DNA from: Verrucomicrobiota bacterium
GTDB taxonomy: Bacteria > Verrucomicrobiota > Verrucomicrobiia > Opitutales > Opitutaceae
Length of the DNA stretch: 64,000 nucleotides
Direction of reading: 5' to 3'
Assembly (NCBI GenBank): GCA_023386835.1
Contig: JAEWIY010000068.1
Coordinates: 1 to 64,000, forward strand
Shown: piece by piece, positions 57,170-64,000 of the stretch
How the letters are laid out: the number at the start of each line of letters is the position of its first letter
Numbering within the stretch: position 1 is the stretch's first letter
The notes under the pieces: model-generated
Database searches by the model: none
Told to the model about the DNA's origin: nothing
The model's input: only the letters and a program-made list of their open reading frames with translations
Translations under genes and position numbers: made by a program

Positions 57170-57808
57170 ATGCGCGCACGTATCTGGTTCAGCGGATTTG
57201 GAACTGTCAGCCCGATCGCCACCCGTATGTGGCGCCTTGTTCTTGGTGGCGTGGCTGCGATCGCGCTGGTGGCCTCTGCTTATAGCCAAGAGGCTGCCGG
57301 TGCCAGGAACGACTCGCAGAAACTGCGGGAAGGGGACGTCATTCGCGTCGTGTTTCCTGGTGCCCCTAATTTGGATACAACGCAGCAGATCCGGCGCGAT
57401 GGACGGGTAAACCTGTTTATTATTGGCGAGCTTCAAGTCGCGGGCATGACGCCTGTCGAATTGGAGCAGGACCTGGTTCAACGATACCAAGGACAACTCG
57501 CGTCCAACGAGGTCAATGTCACCGTGGTCTCCTCGACGTTTTCCGTGCTGGTGACCGGCGCGGTCCTGAAGCCGGGAAAGATCGAGTCGGGGCGGCCGTT
57601 GACGATCTTGGAAGCAATCATGGAGGCCGGTGGCTTTGAACCCGGTAATGCCAAGACGAAAGCGGTCGTTGTGATGCGTACGGAGGGAAACAAGATCAAC
57701 CGGATCACGCTAGACCTGCAAAAGGTTCTCGATGGCAAGGATGACGAGGCGTTCTACCTCGAGCCATCCGACATGATCTACGTTCCGCGCCGTTTCTCCG
57801 TCTTCTGA
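57170..57808 (+). CDS. Polysaccharide export protein (Wza/GumB-like, SLBB domain)
   Basis: A 212-residue exported protein with a hydrophobic leader (MWRLVLGGVAAIALVASAYSQ). An ATG at 57227 starts exactly at this leader, while 57170 adds 19 residues. The Poly_export domain (KLREGDVIRVVFPG ... IRRDGRVNLFIIGELQVAG) is followed by an SLBB domain (VLVTGAVLKPGKIE ... SDMIYVPRRFSVF). There is no lipobox and the protein is short, as in exosortase-associated Wza-like proteins. Role: outer-membrane or periplasmic part of the channel exporting the exopolysaccharide primed by the transferase at 52115. A gene for the inner-membrane copolymerase (Wzc) is not in the window. Confidence 0.92.
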   Translation: MRARIWFSGFGTVSPIATRMWRLVLGGVAAIALVASAYSQEAAGARNDSQKLREGDVIRVVFPGAPNLDTTQQIRRDGRVNLFIIGELQVAGMTPVELEQDLVQRYQGQLASNEVNVTVVSSTFSVLVTGAVLKPGKIESGRPLTILEAIMEAGGFEPGNAKTKAVVVMRTEGNKINRITLDLQKVLDGKDDEAFYLEPSDMIYVPRRFSVF

Positions 57809-58129
57809 GAAAACGGTCTCGACGATTTTCCGAGGTCGGCGTGTAGCTGAGAAAAAAAGAAGGCCGGAGGTGAGTCCGGCCTTCGAAAGCACTCGGAAAG
57901 GTTGTTTGTCGCGCGCTCTGAACCGAACAGTTTTAAACGAGCGACCGGACCTGAATCGCAGGGTTCATGCCAAGGGAGTATCTTTGGCGTAAGTTGCTTG
58001 TCCCGCGCCGTTTGTGCAGTTCACGTACTCGCGTCGCAGAGCGTTTCCCAACGAAATGCGTAATGCGGTCCGACAGATGTCGGGAGTGCTTCTACGCAGC
58101 TTTGCTTAGTGGTCGTGCGGGAACCTCGA
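57809..58129. other. Intergenic region between the export gene and prsR
   Basis: 321 bases between convergent genes. Apart from the terminator at 57852-57884 nothing is recognised. The 245 bases between the prsR stop and that terminator hold no convincing gene on either strand. Confidence 0.35.
57852..57884 (-). terminator. Intrinsic terminator, minus strand
   Basis: A perfect 10-bp stem GAAGGCCGGA/TCCGGCCTTC with six-base loop. The + strand has a seven-base A-run at 57852-57858, giving U7 on the minus transcript. It ends transcription coming from prsR, 245 bases past that gene's stop, and may serve the convergent export gene less efficiently. Confidence 0.85.
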
Positions 58130-59482
58130 CTACTCCGGTCGCTGGAGCCCGAGTTTCTCGATCAATTCGTACAAGGTCGGTCGACTGATGCCCAGCTCGG
58201 TGGCGGTGGCGGACATTTTCCCGCCGTGTTTCCGCAAGGCGGCTCGGATCATGTCACGTTCCAAGTTTTCGCGCGCTTCGCGCAGGGTTGAGCCGACGGC
58301 CGCGCCGCGTCCGGCGACCAACTCGAGATCCTCGGCGGTGATGCGTTTGCCGCCCATGATCACCGCGCGGCGCACACGGTTCTGGAGTTCACGGACGTTG
58401 CCCGGCCAGTCGTGTTGACGGATGGCGCGGATCGCGTCCGGCGCAAAAGCAAGGCCGTCCTTGCCGCTTTCGCCAGAAAACTGGCGGAGAAAATCCTGCG
58501 CGAGCACCAGCACGTCGTCTTCTCGCTCGCGCAGGGGGGGCAGGTTGATCTGCACCACGGCGAGCCGATAGAACAGATCTTCGCGGAACGTCCCGCTGGC
58601 CATGCCCTTCTTGAGGTCGGCATTGGTCGCCGCAACAATTCGAGTATCCACCACGATTTCCTGACGGCCACCGACACGCTCGATGCGTTGGTCTTGGAGG
58701 AAACGCAGCAGTTTGACCTGGAGGAGCAGTGGGATTTCGCCGAGTTCGTCGAGAAACAGCGTACCGCCTGCGGCCATTTCGATGCGGCCCTTTCGAGTCG
58801 CATGAGCGCCGGTAAAGGCGCCTTTCTCGTGACCGAAGAGCTCGCTTTCGATGAGTGCCTCGGGAATGGCGCTGCAGTTAATGGCGACGAACGGACCCTC
58901 GCGGCGATTGCTGCGCTCGTGAATGGCCCGGGCGGTCATCTCCTTGCCCGTACCGCTCTCGCCCAAGATCAGCACCGGTGCGTCCGTCGTGGCAACTTTC
59001 CGGATGGCGTTAAAGACACTTTGCATCCGCGTGCCGGAGCCGAGCATGCCTTCGAACGCATCGACCTTCAGTCGCTGCTGCATCTGGCGGTATTCCCGCT
59101 CCAGTTGCGCCACGTGGAAGGCGCGTCGAAGGAGAATCTTCAGCTCTTCGGGGTCGGCGGGTTTGTTGACAAAATCGTAGGCTCCCGTGCCGACGGCGCG
59201 TAGCGCCACGTCCTTTTCACCCTGACCGGAGACAATCACCACTTTCGTCAACGGATCGATCGCGAGGATTTCGCTGAGCGCGCTCAACCCTTCCTCAGGT
59301 GAGGCAGGGTTCGGTGGCAGTCCCAAATCAAGGAGGACGACCAACGGCGATTGATTGCGCACCGTTTCCACGGCGCTGGCTCGATCGGACGCGAGACACA
59401 CCTCGTAATCGCCCGCCAACGCCCAACGCATCTGGGTGCGAATCTCATCGTCATCGTCGACGATCAAAAGCTTGGATTTCAT
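58130..59482 (-). CDS. prsR: PrsR: PEP-CTERM-box sigma-54-dependent response regulator
   Basis: A 450-residue NtrC-family activator. The receiver has acidic residues DDDD (9-12) and phospho-acceptor Asp52 (LLDLGLPPNPAS). The AAA+ domain has Walker A GESGTGKE, the sigma-54-contact loop GAFTGA, Walker B GGTLFLDELGE and an arginine-finger region (FREDLFYRLAVVQINLPPLRER). The C-terminal Fis-type helix-turn-helix is MSATATELGISRPTLYELIEKL. The ATG at 59482 is the sensible start. Paired with PrsK 158 bases upstream, it matches the two-component system found with exosortase sorting. It should activate sigma-54 promoters such as those at 62542 and 63453. Confidence 0.94.
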   Translation of the reverse strand: MKSKLLIVDDDDEIRTQMRWALAGDYEVCLASDRASAVETVRNQSPLVVLLDLGLPPNPASPEEGLSALSEILAIDPLTKVVIVSGQGEKDVALRAVGTGAYDFVNKPADPEELKILLRRAFHVAQLEREYRQMQQRLKVDAFEGMLGSGTRMQSVFNAIRKVATTDAPVLILGESGTGKEMTARAIHERSNRREGPFVAINCSAIPEALIESELFGHEKGAFTGAHATRKGRIEMAAGGTLFLDELGEIPLLLQVKLLRFLQDQRIERVGGRQEIVVDTRIVAATNADLKKGMASGTFREDLFYRLAVVQINLPPLREREDDVLVLAQDFLRQFSGESGKDGLAFAPDAIRAIRQHDWPGNVRELQNRVRRAVIMGGKRITAEDLELVAGRGAAVGSTLREARENLERDMIRAALRKHGGKMSATATELGISRPTLYELIEKLGLQRPE

Positions 59483-59640
59483 GGATACGTCACGGGGGCA
59501 GGGAGCGCGAACAGGAAGGAGCGCTCGCAAACGGTCCTATCGGCTAGGCGCTGCGGAGATTTAGCGCCGGGTGTCGAATTCCTTTACACCCAGCGACCAT
59601 GAAATTGGCAACTGCGTTCCGGCACCCCGACAGATCTTCC

Positions 59641-61830
59641 TCATGTTCCGGCAATTGCAGGCGCAGCAGTCGAAGACAGGGCCGGACTCATCACCACAGG
59701 CAAGCGCACTTCGAAGGTCGTTCCCTTACTTGCTTCGCTGACCGCTCCGATTCGCCCTCCGTGCGCCTCGATGATCATCTTGCTTTGGAACATCCCGATA
59801 CCCAACCCCTGCTTCTTTGTCGTTTGGAACGGCTTGAAGAGACCGGAGCGAAGAAACTCGGGGCTCATGCCGCTGCCATTGTCGATGACGCGAATGACGG
59901 CCCATTGATCGCTGGCTTCGGTTTGCACGCGGATTTGCCCACGCCCGTTGGGGAGTGCCTCGCGAGCATTCAGCAGCAGGTTCAACAGCACCTTCTGGAT
60001 CTGCTCTCCATCGAGGTCTGCGAAGACAGGCGCGGCAGGACTCCACTCGACCTGTTGCCTCGTGGTGGCGTCGAGTTGTTGCAGGACCTGCTCCACCAAC
60101 CGGTTCACGTCGGTTCGGCTTTGTTTCAGTCGCAATTCGCCTCGAAGCAGGCTTAGGCGACTGATGAGGCTGTTGATGTGATTGACGGTTTTGCCGATCC
60201 CACGAAGCGCGTCCTGCCGGAACTCAGGGTCGTCGAAGTGAACCGGCAGGTTCTTCAGCATTAGGCTCAGGGTCGACGTGGCGTTCTTCAGATCATGTAC
60301 GAAGAACGTGGCCATCGTCTGGAAGGCCTGCAGTTCCTTCGTCTCAAGCAGCCGTTGGGAAAGTTGCAGGTTCAACAAGCTGCCGCTGATGTGATCCCCG
60401 ATGGATTTTAGCAGGTCGAGGTCCTGGGCTTCGAAGGGGGCCCCGCCGACGCGGTCTCCCACGATCAAAAAGCCAAGCACTCCGTTCCGGCCCGTGAGCG
60501 CGGTGACGATACGATGACCGCCGTTGGAGAATTTCAGCGGATGAAGGGTGTGAAATTCGGTGGCCCACGGAAATCGGGTGCTGTCGATGTCCACGGGCTC
60601 AGGATGAGCCGAAAAGTAGGCGAGCGCATCGGCCAGCGCGGGCGGGCGGTGGGCCTCCTTCGTGCCGTCGTCGGTTTCGGGCAGGAATGTGGACGCGCTG
60701 AGTTGCAGTTCCTGCCGGTGATCATCCAGCAGCCAAAGGGAAACAGAGAGCGCGTCGAAGGCCTCCGCGACCAAGCGGGTCATTGAGCGGGTGAGATCAC
60801 CCTGTTCGACCTTTGTGGCCGAGCATTCGGTGAACTGCCGCCAGATTGACCGGTAGTCGTGCAACGGTCGCTGAAAATACCGGCTGAGGACGCGACGGAA
60901 CTGTACCCGTGCACGGTCCGACTGGAGCACCGCGCCAATGATGACGATGCCAACGAGGACGAGAAACGCCTTGGACGCGATCGACTCTCCGCCGCCCAGA
61001 TAAGCAACAATCTTGGCGAACACCCCGACGACGAGCAGGTAGACGCCGGCGAACAGAACGGTCATCGAACTCTGCAGAATCGAGCGTGACGGGTAGACTT
61101 CGCTCGGTTGGCCGCGGTCACGGTGCAGGCCCACGGCCAGCAATGGCGTCGCGACGATCAACGCGATCGCGTTCACCAGTTCCAGCGGGACGTCGATGCC
61201 ACGTTGCAGCAGCACTTGGCTCGCGGTGTAAAGGCGAGCGATGAAGATGAGCCCGACGCCCAGCAGGACGAACTTGATCCGCCACCGGATGACGCCGATG
61301 GACGCTCGAAACGTTCGCTCAAGATCCATCAGGACGGCCACGCACCCGATGACGAGCCAGATGAACAAAACGAAGCCCCACCATGAGACGACCAACAACG
61401 GCCGATCGCCGGGCGTGAGTGGCTCCGCCAGGCCGTGGAGGAACTGATCTCGAAGCAGGAGTCCACCGACGAGCGGAATCGCCAAGCTGGCTACGGCAGC
61501 GCGTCGTCGCGGACGGGCGGCGCCCCGCGCGTACCGCAACGCGAACAGCATCCACGTACCCGGCACGACGGACAAAAGCGTCAGCCGCCATGATTCGGAT
61601 TCGAACATCGGCGCAGGCTCGGTGGCCGACAAAACCTGTCCCGCCAGCACGCTTTCGGCGGCCAGCAAGGCCAGACCTGCCAGCAATGCGACGTCAGCGA
61701 CGTGCCACCGGCGGCGCGACAGGCACATCACCATGAGCAGGACGGCGCAAACAGCGGCGACGAGGGGAAGTGGTGGGAGCGTCAAGGCGGGCTGGTGATG
61801 CCAGACTGGAATGAGCGGGAGGTATGTCAA
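59641..61830 (-). CDS. prsK: PrsK: membrane-bound PEP-CTERM system histidine kinase
   Basis: A 729-residue kinase. The first ~290 residues hold eight or nine membrane helices, followed by a GAF-like domain (about 330-490, GFLIVGDRVGGAPFEAQDLDLLKSI), a HisKA-type segment with His512 in FVHDLKNATSTL (HDLKN is the PrsK form) and HATPase (NLLLNAREALPNG, DNGSGMS, GLGIGMFQSKMI). The start at 61830 gives MTYLPLIPVWHHQ. Its stop is 158 bases from the prsR start on the same strand, a probable operon. It follows the VPDGG-CTERM gene at 61920, from which it is separated by a terminator. Signal unknown, probably envelope state. Confidence 0.93.
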   Translation of the reverse strand: MTYLPLIPVWHHQPALTLPPLPLVAAVCAVLLMVMCLSRRRWHVADVALLAGLALLAAESVLAGQVLSATEPAPMFESESWRLTLLSVVPGTWMLFALRYARGAARPRRRAAVASLAIPLVGGLLLRDQFLHGLAEPLTPGDRPLLVVSWWGFVLFIWLVIGCVAVLMDLERTFRASIGVIRWRIKFVLLGVGLIFIARLYTASQVLLQRGIDVPLELVNAIALIVATPLLAVGLHRDRGQPSEVYPSRSILQSSMTVLFAGVYLLVVGVFAKIVAYLGGGESIASKAFLVLVGIVIIGAVLQSDRARVQFRRVLSRYFQRPLHDYRSIWRQFTECSATKVEQGDLTRSMTRLVAEAFDALSVSLWLLDDHRQELQLSASTFLPETDDGTKEAHRPPALADALAYFSAHPEPVDIDSTRFPWATEFHTLHPLKFSNGGHRIVTALTGRNGVLGFLIVGDRVGGAPFEAQDLDLLKSIGDHISGSLLNLQLSQRLLETKELQAFQTMATFFVHDLKNATSTLSLMLKNLPVHFDDPEFRQDALRGIGKTVNHINSLISRLSLLRGELRLKQSRTDVNRLVEQVLQQLDATTRQQVEWSPAAPVFADLDGEQIQKVLLNLLLNAREALPNGRGQIRVQTEASDQWAVIRVIDNGSGMSPEFLRSGLFKPFQTTKKQGLGIGMFQSKMIIEAHGGRIGAVSEASKGTTFEVRLPVVMSPALSSTAAPAIAGT

Positions 61831-61862
61831 AGTTCGAGTGCGCGGCCGAGTCGCGCGTCAGG

Positions 61863-61897
61863 AAAACAAAAAGGCCGCCGGTTTCCCGGCGGCCTTT
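61863..61897 (-). terminator. Intrinsic terminator of the first VPDGG-CTERM gene
   Basis: An 11-12 bp perfect stem AAGGCCGCCGG/CCGGCGGCCTT with a four-base loop (61871-61896), 23 bases after the stop on the minus strand. The + strand A-rich side (AAAACAAAAA) gives a U-rich tail. It lies just before the prsK start and would limit read-through into prsK. Confidence 0.9.
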
Positions 61898-61919
61898 GAG
61901 CTGAAGCTGGCGAAAGGAA

Positions 61920-62489
61920 TTAAGCGCGCTGACGGCGGCTGAAGATCGCCAGGCCGGCGAACGCCGAACCCAGGAACAGCAGCGTCACACCACCATCCGG
62001 AACGCTCGGGGGCGGGGGAGTGATCGCGTTGAACAGAACGTAGTGGGAGAGACCGAGTACCTTGTTCTCGCCGAAGCCGAACTCCGCCGGCAGATCGACA
62101 ACGCCATCATAAATCCCGAGATAGAACACGTAAGCGTCGTTGCCGTACTTGCCGAGCACGTAGGTGTAGGAGTCGGCATCGATGCTTTCAAAGGGCGCGC
62201 CATCGTCTTTTAGGACGAACGTGACCGGCGTCGGCAGGGTGGCGCCGAAGTCGTTACCGCTGAGCCAGAAATTCGCATTGTCCAGCAAATCGACGGTGGA
62301 TGCGGCGCTCTCGCCGTTGAACCAGCGAACCAAGGCGTCAGCCGCTTGGGTTGCCTGAGTGTCGTTGTTATAGGACGAGGCCGGCGACCAGCCGCCGATG
62401 AGGGCGCTGGAGGTGATGGTGACAGCGCTAGCGGTCGAGCCGAGCGCGAGAGCAGCAACGAGGCTGCCGAGGATCAGTCTTAGCTTCAT
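61920..62489 (-). CDS. Secreted VPDGG-CTERM (exosortase-sorted) protein
   Basis: A 189-residue exported protein. Signal peptide MKLRLILGSLVAALALGSTASA; a beta-rich middle without a family I recognise; then a sorting tail made of VPDGGVT, a hydrophobic helix (LLFLGSAFAGLAIF) and a basic end (SRRQRA). This is the tripartite exosortase signal in its verrucomicrobial VPDSG/VPDGG form. Predicted fate: export, cleavage by an exosortase and attachment to or release with exopolysaccharide. It has its own sigma-54 element upstream (62542) and terminator downstream. The body has YVLGKYGNDAYVFYLGIYDG-type repeats of aromatic and glycine residues; no enzyme motif. Confidence 0.9.
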   Translation of the reverse strand: MKLRLILGSLVAALALGSTASAVTITSSALIGGWSPASSYNNDTQATQAADALVRWFNGESAASTVDLLDNANFWLSGNDFGATLPTPVTFVLKDDGAPFESIDADSYTYVLGKYGNDAYVFYLGIYDGVVDLPAEFGFGENKVLGLSHYVLFNAITPPPPSVPDGGVTLLFLGSAFAGLAIFSRRQRA

Positions 62490-62541
62490 AGGGGAATCGT
62501 TAGTTGAATGGATAGGGAGAAGCGCCTAGACGAGGTTAGGG

Positions 62542-62558
62542 AGCAGACCCCATGCCGA
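62542..62558 (-). promoter_or_regulatory. Sigma-54 (-24/-12) promoter candidate for the VPDGG-CTERM gene at 61920
   Basis: Read on the minus strand the site is TCGGCATGGGGTCTGCT, against the consensus YTGGCACGRNNNTTGCW: the GG and GC dinucleotides are present at the required 10-base spacing and 11 of 14 defined positions agree. It would start transcription about 40 bases upstream of the ATG at 62489. No Shine-Dalgarno sequence is seen; the leader is pyrimidine-rich. Confidence 0.65.
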
Positions 62559-62737
62559 CCCAAATCAAGACTGAGTCATTATATCCAAACGGCTAGAAAA
62601 CAGGCACTTACGTATTGGATATTTTTCCATCGCTTGGACTGGCCCGCTTTAGGTGCCGCTTAAGAAGTAAAGAAATCCGACAGGCTTTTGCATAAGGCGA
62701 CACCTGAGGCCGCTCGCGAACTGGGGCGTATAAACGC

Positions 62738-62770
62738 AAAAAAGCCGCACGCCGGGAGGCGTGCGGCTTT
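62738..62770 (-). terminator. Intrinsic terminator of the second VPDGG-CTERM gene
   Basis: A perfect 13-bp stem AAAGCCGCACGCC/GGCGTGCGGCTTT with loop GGGA (62741-62770), 21 bases after the stop on the minus strand. The + strand A-run (62738-62743) gives U6. Confidence 0.92.
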
Positions 62771-62791
62771 AGAAGGTAGATCAGACCAAGA

Positions 62792-63403
62792 TCAGACGCG
62801 GCGGCGGGCGGCGACGCTCAGGCCGACCAGCGCGAGGCCGAGGAGAGCGGCGGTCACGCCACCGTCCGGAACGGAAACCGACGTAACCGTGCCCGAGAAC
62901 GAGGTCTGCTGGGCGACGTTGCGGAGACTGTCCAAGTTGCCGCTGCCGGCGAACTGGAAGGTCAGCGTGTTGATCGCACCACCGTCAGCCAAGAGGCTCA
63001 GGAGGGTGGCGTCCGAACCGCTGTACGAGAAGTTCGAGAGGTTCACCGCGCCGTTGAAGTTCAGGCCACCGATCGTCCCGGTGCGGGAGATGTTGACCCA
63101 CTCGAGGTCGGCCGAGAACCAGGAACCAGCGCCGTCGTCGATCGAGAACGAGCCGACACCGGTCACCGTGGCTTGATTCACGCCCGCGCCGATCGCGAAC
63201 GAGCCGGAGATCGTACCTTCGAGGCCGGCCGCATCACCCGTGGTGATTTCGAAGTTCTTGCCGCCCGTGAAGGTGAAGTTGCCGGCGCCGTCGAACACGA
63301 TGGCGGAACCGACGATGTTGGAATAATCAAACGTGACCGCTTGCGCGATCGAACCGCACGCCAAGGCCATCAGCGCGCTACCGACTTTGAGGAGATTTCG
63401 CAT
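62792..63403 (-). CDS. Secreted VPDGG-CTERM (exosortase-sorted) protein
   Basis: A 203-residue exported protein from the ATG at 63403: signal peptide MRNLLKVGSALMALACGSIAQA, a beta-rich Gly/Ser/Thr/Asn-rich body (GAGNFTFTGGKNFEITTGDAA), and a sorting tail SVPDGGVT + AALLGLALVGLSVAA + RRRV. It resembles many small PEP-CTERM proteins whose bodies vary freely. The upstream frame to 63475 is not signal-like. It has a near-perfect sigma-54 promoter (63453-63469) and its own terminator, so it is a single-gene unit probably under PrsR. Function unknown; likely a surface or matrix protein. Confidence 0.9.
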   Translation of the reverse strand: MRNLLKVGSALMALACGSIAQAVTFDYSNIVGSAIVFDGAGNFTFTGGKNFEITTGDAAGLEGTISGSFAIGAGVNQATVTGVGSFSIDDGAGSWFSADLEWVNISRTGTIGGLNFNGAVNLSNFSYSGSDATLLSLLADGGAINTLTFQFAGSGNLDSLRNVAQQTSFSGTVTSVSVPDGGVTAALLGLALVGLSVAARRRV

Positions 63404-63452
63404 GGTAAAAGGGTAAGGAGGTTGATTGCTGAACCGAGTGCGGCGTCCATAG

Positions 63453-63469
63453 TGCACTCCCCGTGCCAG
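63453..63469 (-). promoter_or_regulatory. Near-perfect sigma-54 (-24/-12) promoter for the VPDGG-CTERM gene at 62792
   Basis: On the minus strand the site reads CTGGCACGGGGAGTGCA. Compared with YTGGCACGRNNNTTGCW it departs at only one of 14 defined positions (G for the first T of TTGC), with GG and GC exactly 10 bases apart. The expected transcript start is about 39 bases before the ATG at 63403. Confidence 0.87.
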
Positions 63470-63603
63470 TTTCATCCATTGATCAGTAAGTGCCAGAAGA
63501 TAAGCGTATAGCGCAATTTTTGACGAAAATGGAGCGCGGGAGGGAGGGTGGTTTGTGTAAGCTTTCCCGACGAGCGTCGGAATGGGTGACTTTCCCTAGC
63601 GGG

Positions 63604-63635
63604 AAACAAAAAGGCCCGCTCCAATGGAGCGGGCC
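63604..63635 (-). terminator. Intrinsic terminator of the TPR gene at the window end
   Basis: A perfect 10-bp stem GGCCCGCTCC/GGAGCGGGCC with loop AAT (63613-63635), 23 bases past the stop on the minus strand. The + strand AAACAAAAA side gives a U-rich tail. Confidence 0.9.
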
Positions 63636-63658
63636 GAGTCAGCCGTTTGGCGGAGGCG

Positions 63659-64000
63659 TTAGGGTAAATCAGCAAGCGCTGCTTGCGCAGCAGTCGCGTT
63701 CTCACCCGTCAGGTTGAGTTCCAAGGCTCGCTTGAACGAAGCTTTGGCCGCACTGAGCCGATTCGCCTGCCGTTGCGCTTGGCCGAGCAGGAAATGGAGC
63801 TCCGCGTCATTGGCGTTGGCGCGCGAGGCTTGCTCAAACAGCGGAATGGCCCGGGCAAACTGATTCTGCCGGTAGAGATGCAGGCCGACTGCACGGGCGA
63901 GTTCCGGATCGTTTGGAAAGGCTTCGCGCGCCTTGAGCGCCATGGCGAGTTGCTCTCCATCCGTGGTCGAATCCGTTGCCGTCAGGATCGTCAGGCGGCG
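63659..64000 (-). CDS. TPR repeat protein, C-terminal part (PrsT-like), 5' partial
   Basis: The frame is open to the window edge, so only the last 113 codons are present; the internal ATG at 63943 is not the start. The visible part is a run of TPR helices: QLAMALKAREAFPNDPELARAVG, HLYRQNQFARAIPLFEQAS and LHFLLGQAQRQANRLSAAKASFKRAL in consecutive stretches. By context (exosortase sorting genes, PrsK-PrsR) this could be the C-terminus of PrsT, the TPR protein of PEP-CTERM systems; the fragment alone cannot prove it. Confidence 0.82.
   Translation of the reverse strand, partial: RRLTILTATDSTTDGEQLAMALKAREAFPNDPELARAVGLHLYRQNQFARAIPLFEQASRANANDAELHFLLGQAQRQANRLSAAKASFKRALELNLTGENATAAQAALADLP

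Noticed and set aside
1..64000. CRISPR arrays, insertion sequences, integrases, attachment sites
   Set aside because: I saw no spaced direct-repeat array, transposase or recombinase, and no flanking duplications.

Overview
The window is about 64 kb of GC-rich chromosome with 32 supported protein-coding genes, two of them cut by the window ends. It looks like a verrucomicrobium, most likely an Opitutaceae member. The reasons are two proteins ending in a VPDGG-type exosortase sorting tail, several large TonB-dependent receptors, FG-GAP/ASPIC-UnbV propeller proteins, a TIGR02597-like protein, plant-polysaccharide enzymes (PL11, a GH5-like enzyme, GH2, a GH130 remnant), and a XylR-type regulator facing a giant receptor. 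This assignment is inference from gene content. No rRNA or tRNA gene was recognised.

Layout. 1-4.1 kb: the 3' part of a VKOR-DsbA thiol-oxidation fusion, a CaCA cation exchanger and an ABC-F ATPase. 4.4-11.8 kb: a 1801-residue secreted rhamnogalacturonan lyase with adhesin-like repeats, a secreted TIGR02597-like protein and a short-chain dehydrogenase. 11.9-18.6 kb: a FecI-FecR-STN/TonB surface-signalling operon and, facing it, a paralogous TonB receptor without the STN domain. 18.8-26.4 kb: a YceH-like protein, a 1251-residue hybrid histidine kinase and pyruvate phosphate dikinase with an unusual Lys/Ala-rich leader. 26.5-31.7 kb: a mannan-type locus with a GH5-like hydrolase, a GH2 beta-mannosidase and, between them, what looks like the first ~57 codons of a lost GH130 phosphorylase. 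31.9-40.9 kb: a tightly overlapping three-gene operon (polytopic GT-C-like protein, TPR protein, FG-GAP lipoprotein) facing a large protein made of two propeller-plus-UnbV halves. 41.1-48 kb: a 1204-residue TonB receptor facing a XylR-like regulator, then TatC, MntR and a small membrane protein. 48.4-51.6 kb: a secreted M14 peptidase with a duplicated C-terminal domain, followed by a candidate structured RNA ending in a strong terminator.

52.1-64 kb is an exopolysaccharide/protein-sorting region. It holds a WcaJ/EpsL-type sugar-phosphate transferase, a NarL-type two-component pair, a lone receiver protein, a Wza-type export protein, the PrsK-PrsR kinase/sigma-54 activator pair, two VPDGG-CTERM proteins and the end of a TPR (PrsT-like) protein. 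Each VPDGG-CTERM gene has a sigma-54 -24/-12 element about 50-70 bases upstream of its start, one nearly perfect, so the simplest reading is that PrsK-PrsR switches on the sorted surface proteins together with sigma-54.

Many minus-strand genes end in GC-rich hairpins with an A-run on the + strand, meaning a U-run on the minus-strand transcript, so intrinsic termination is clearly used here.
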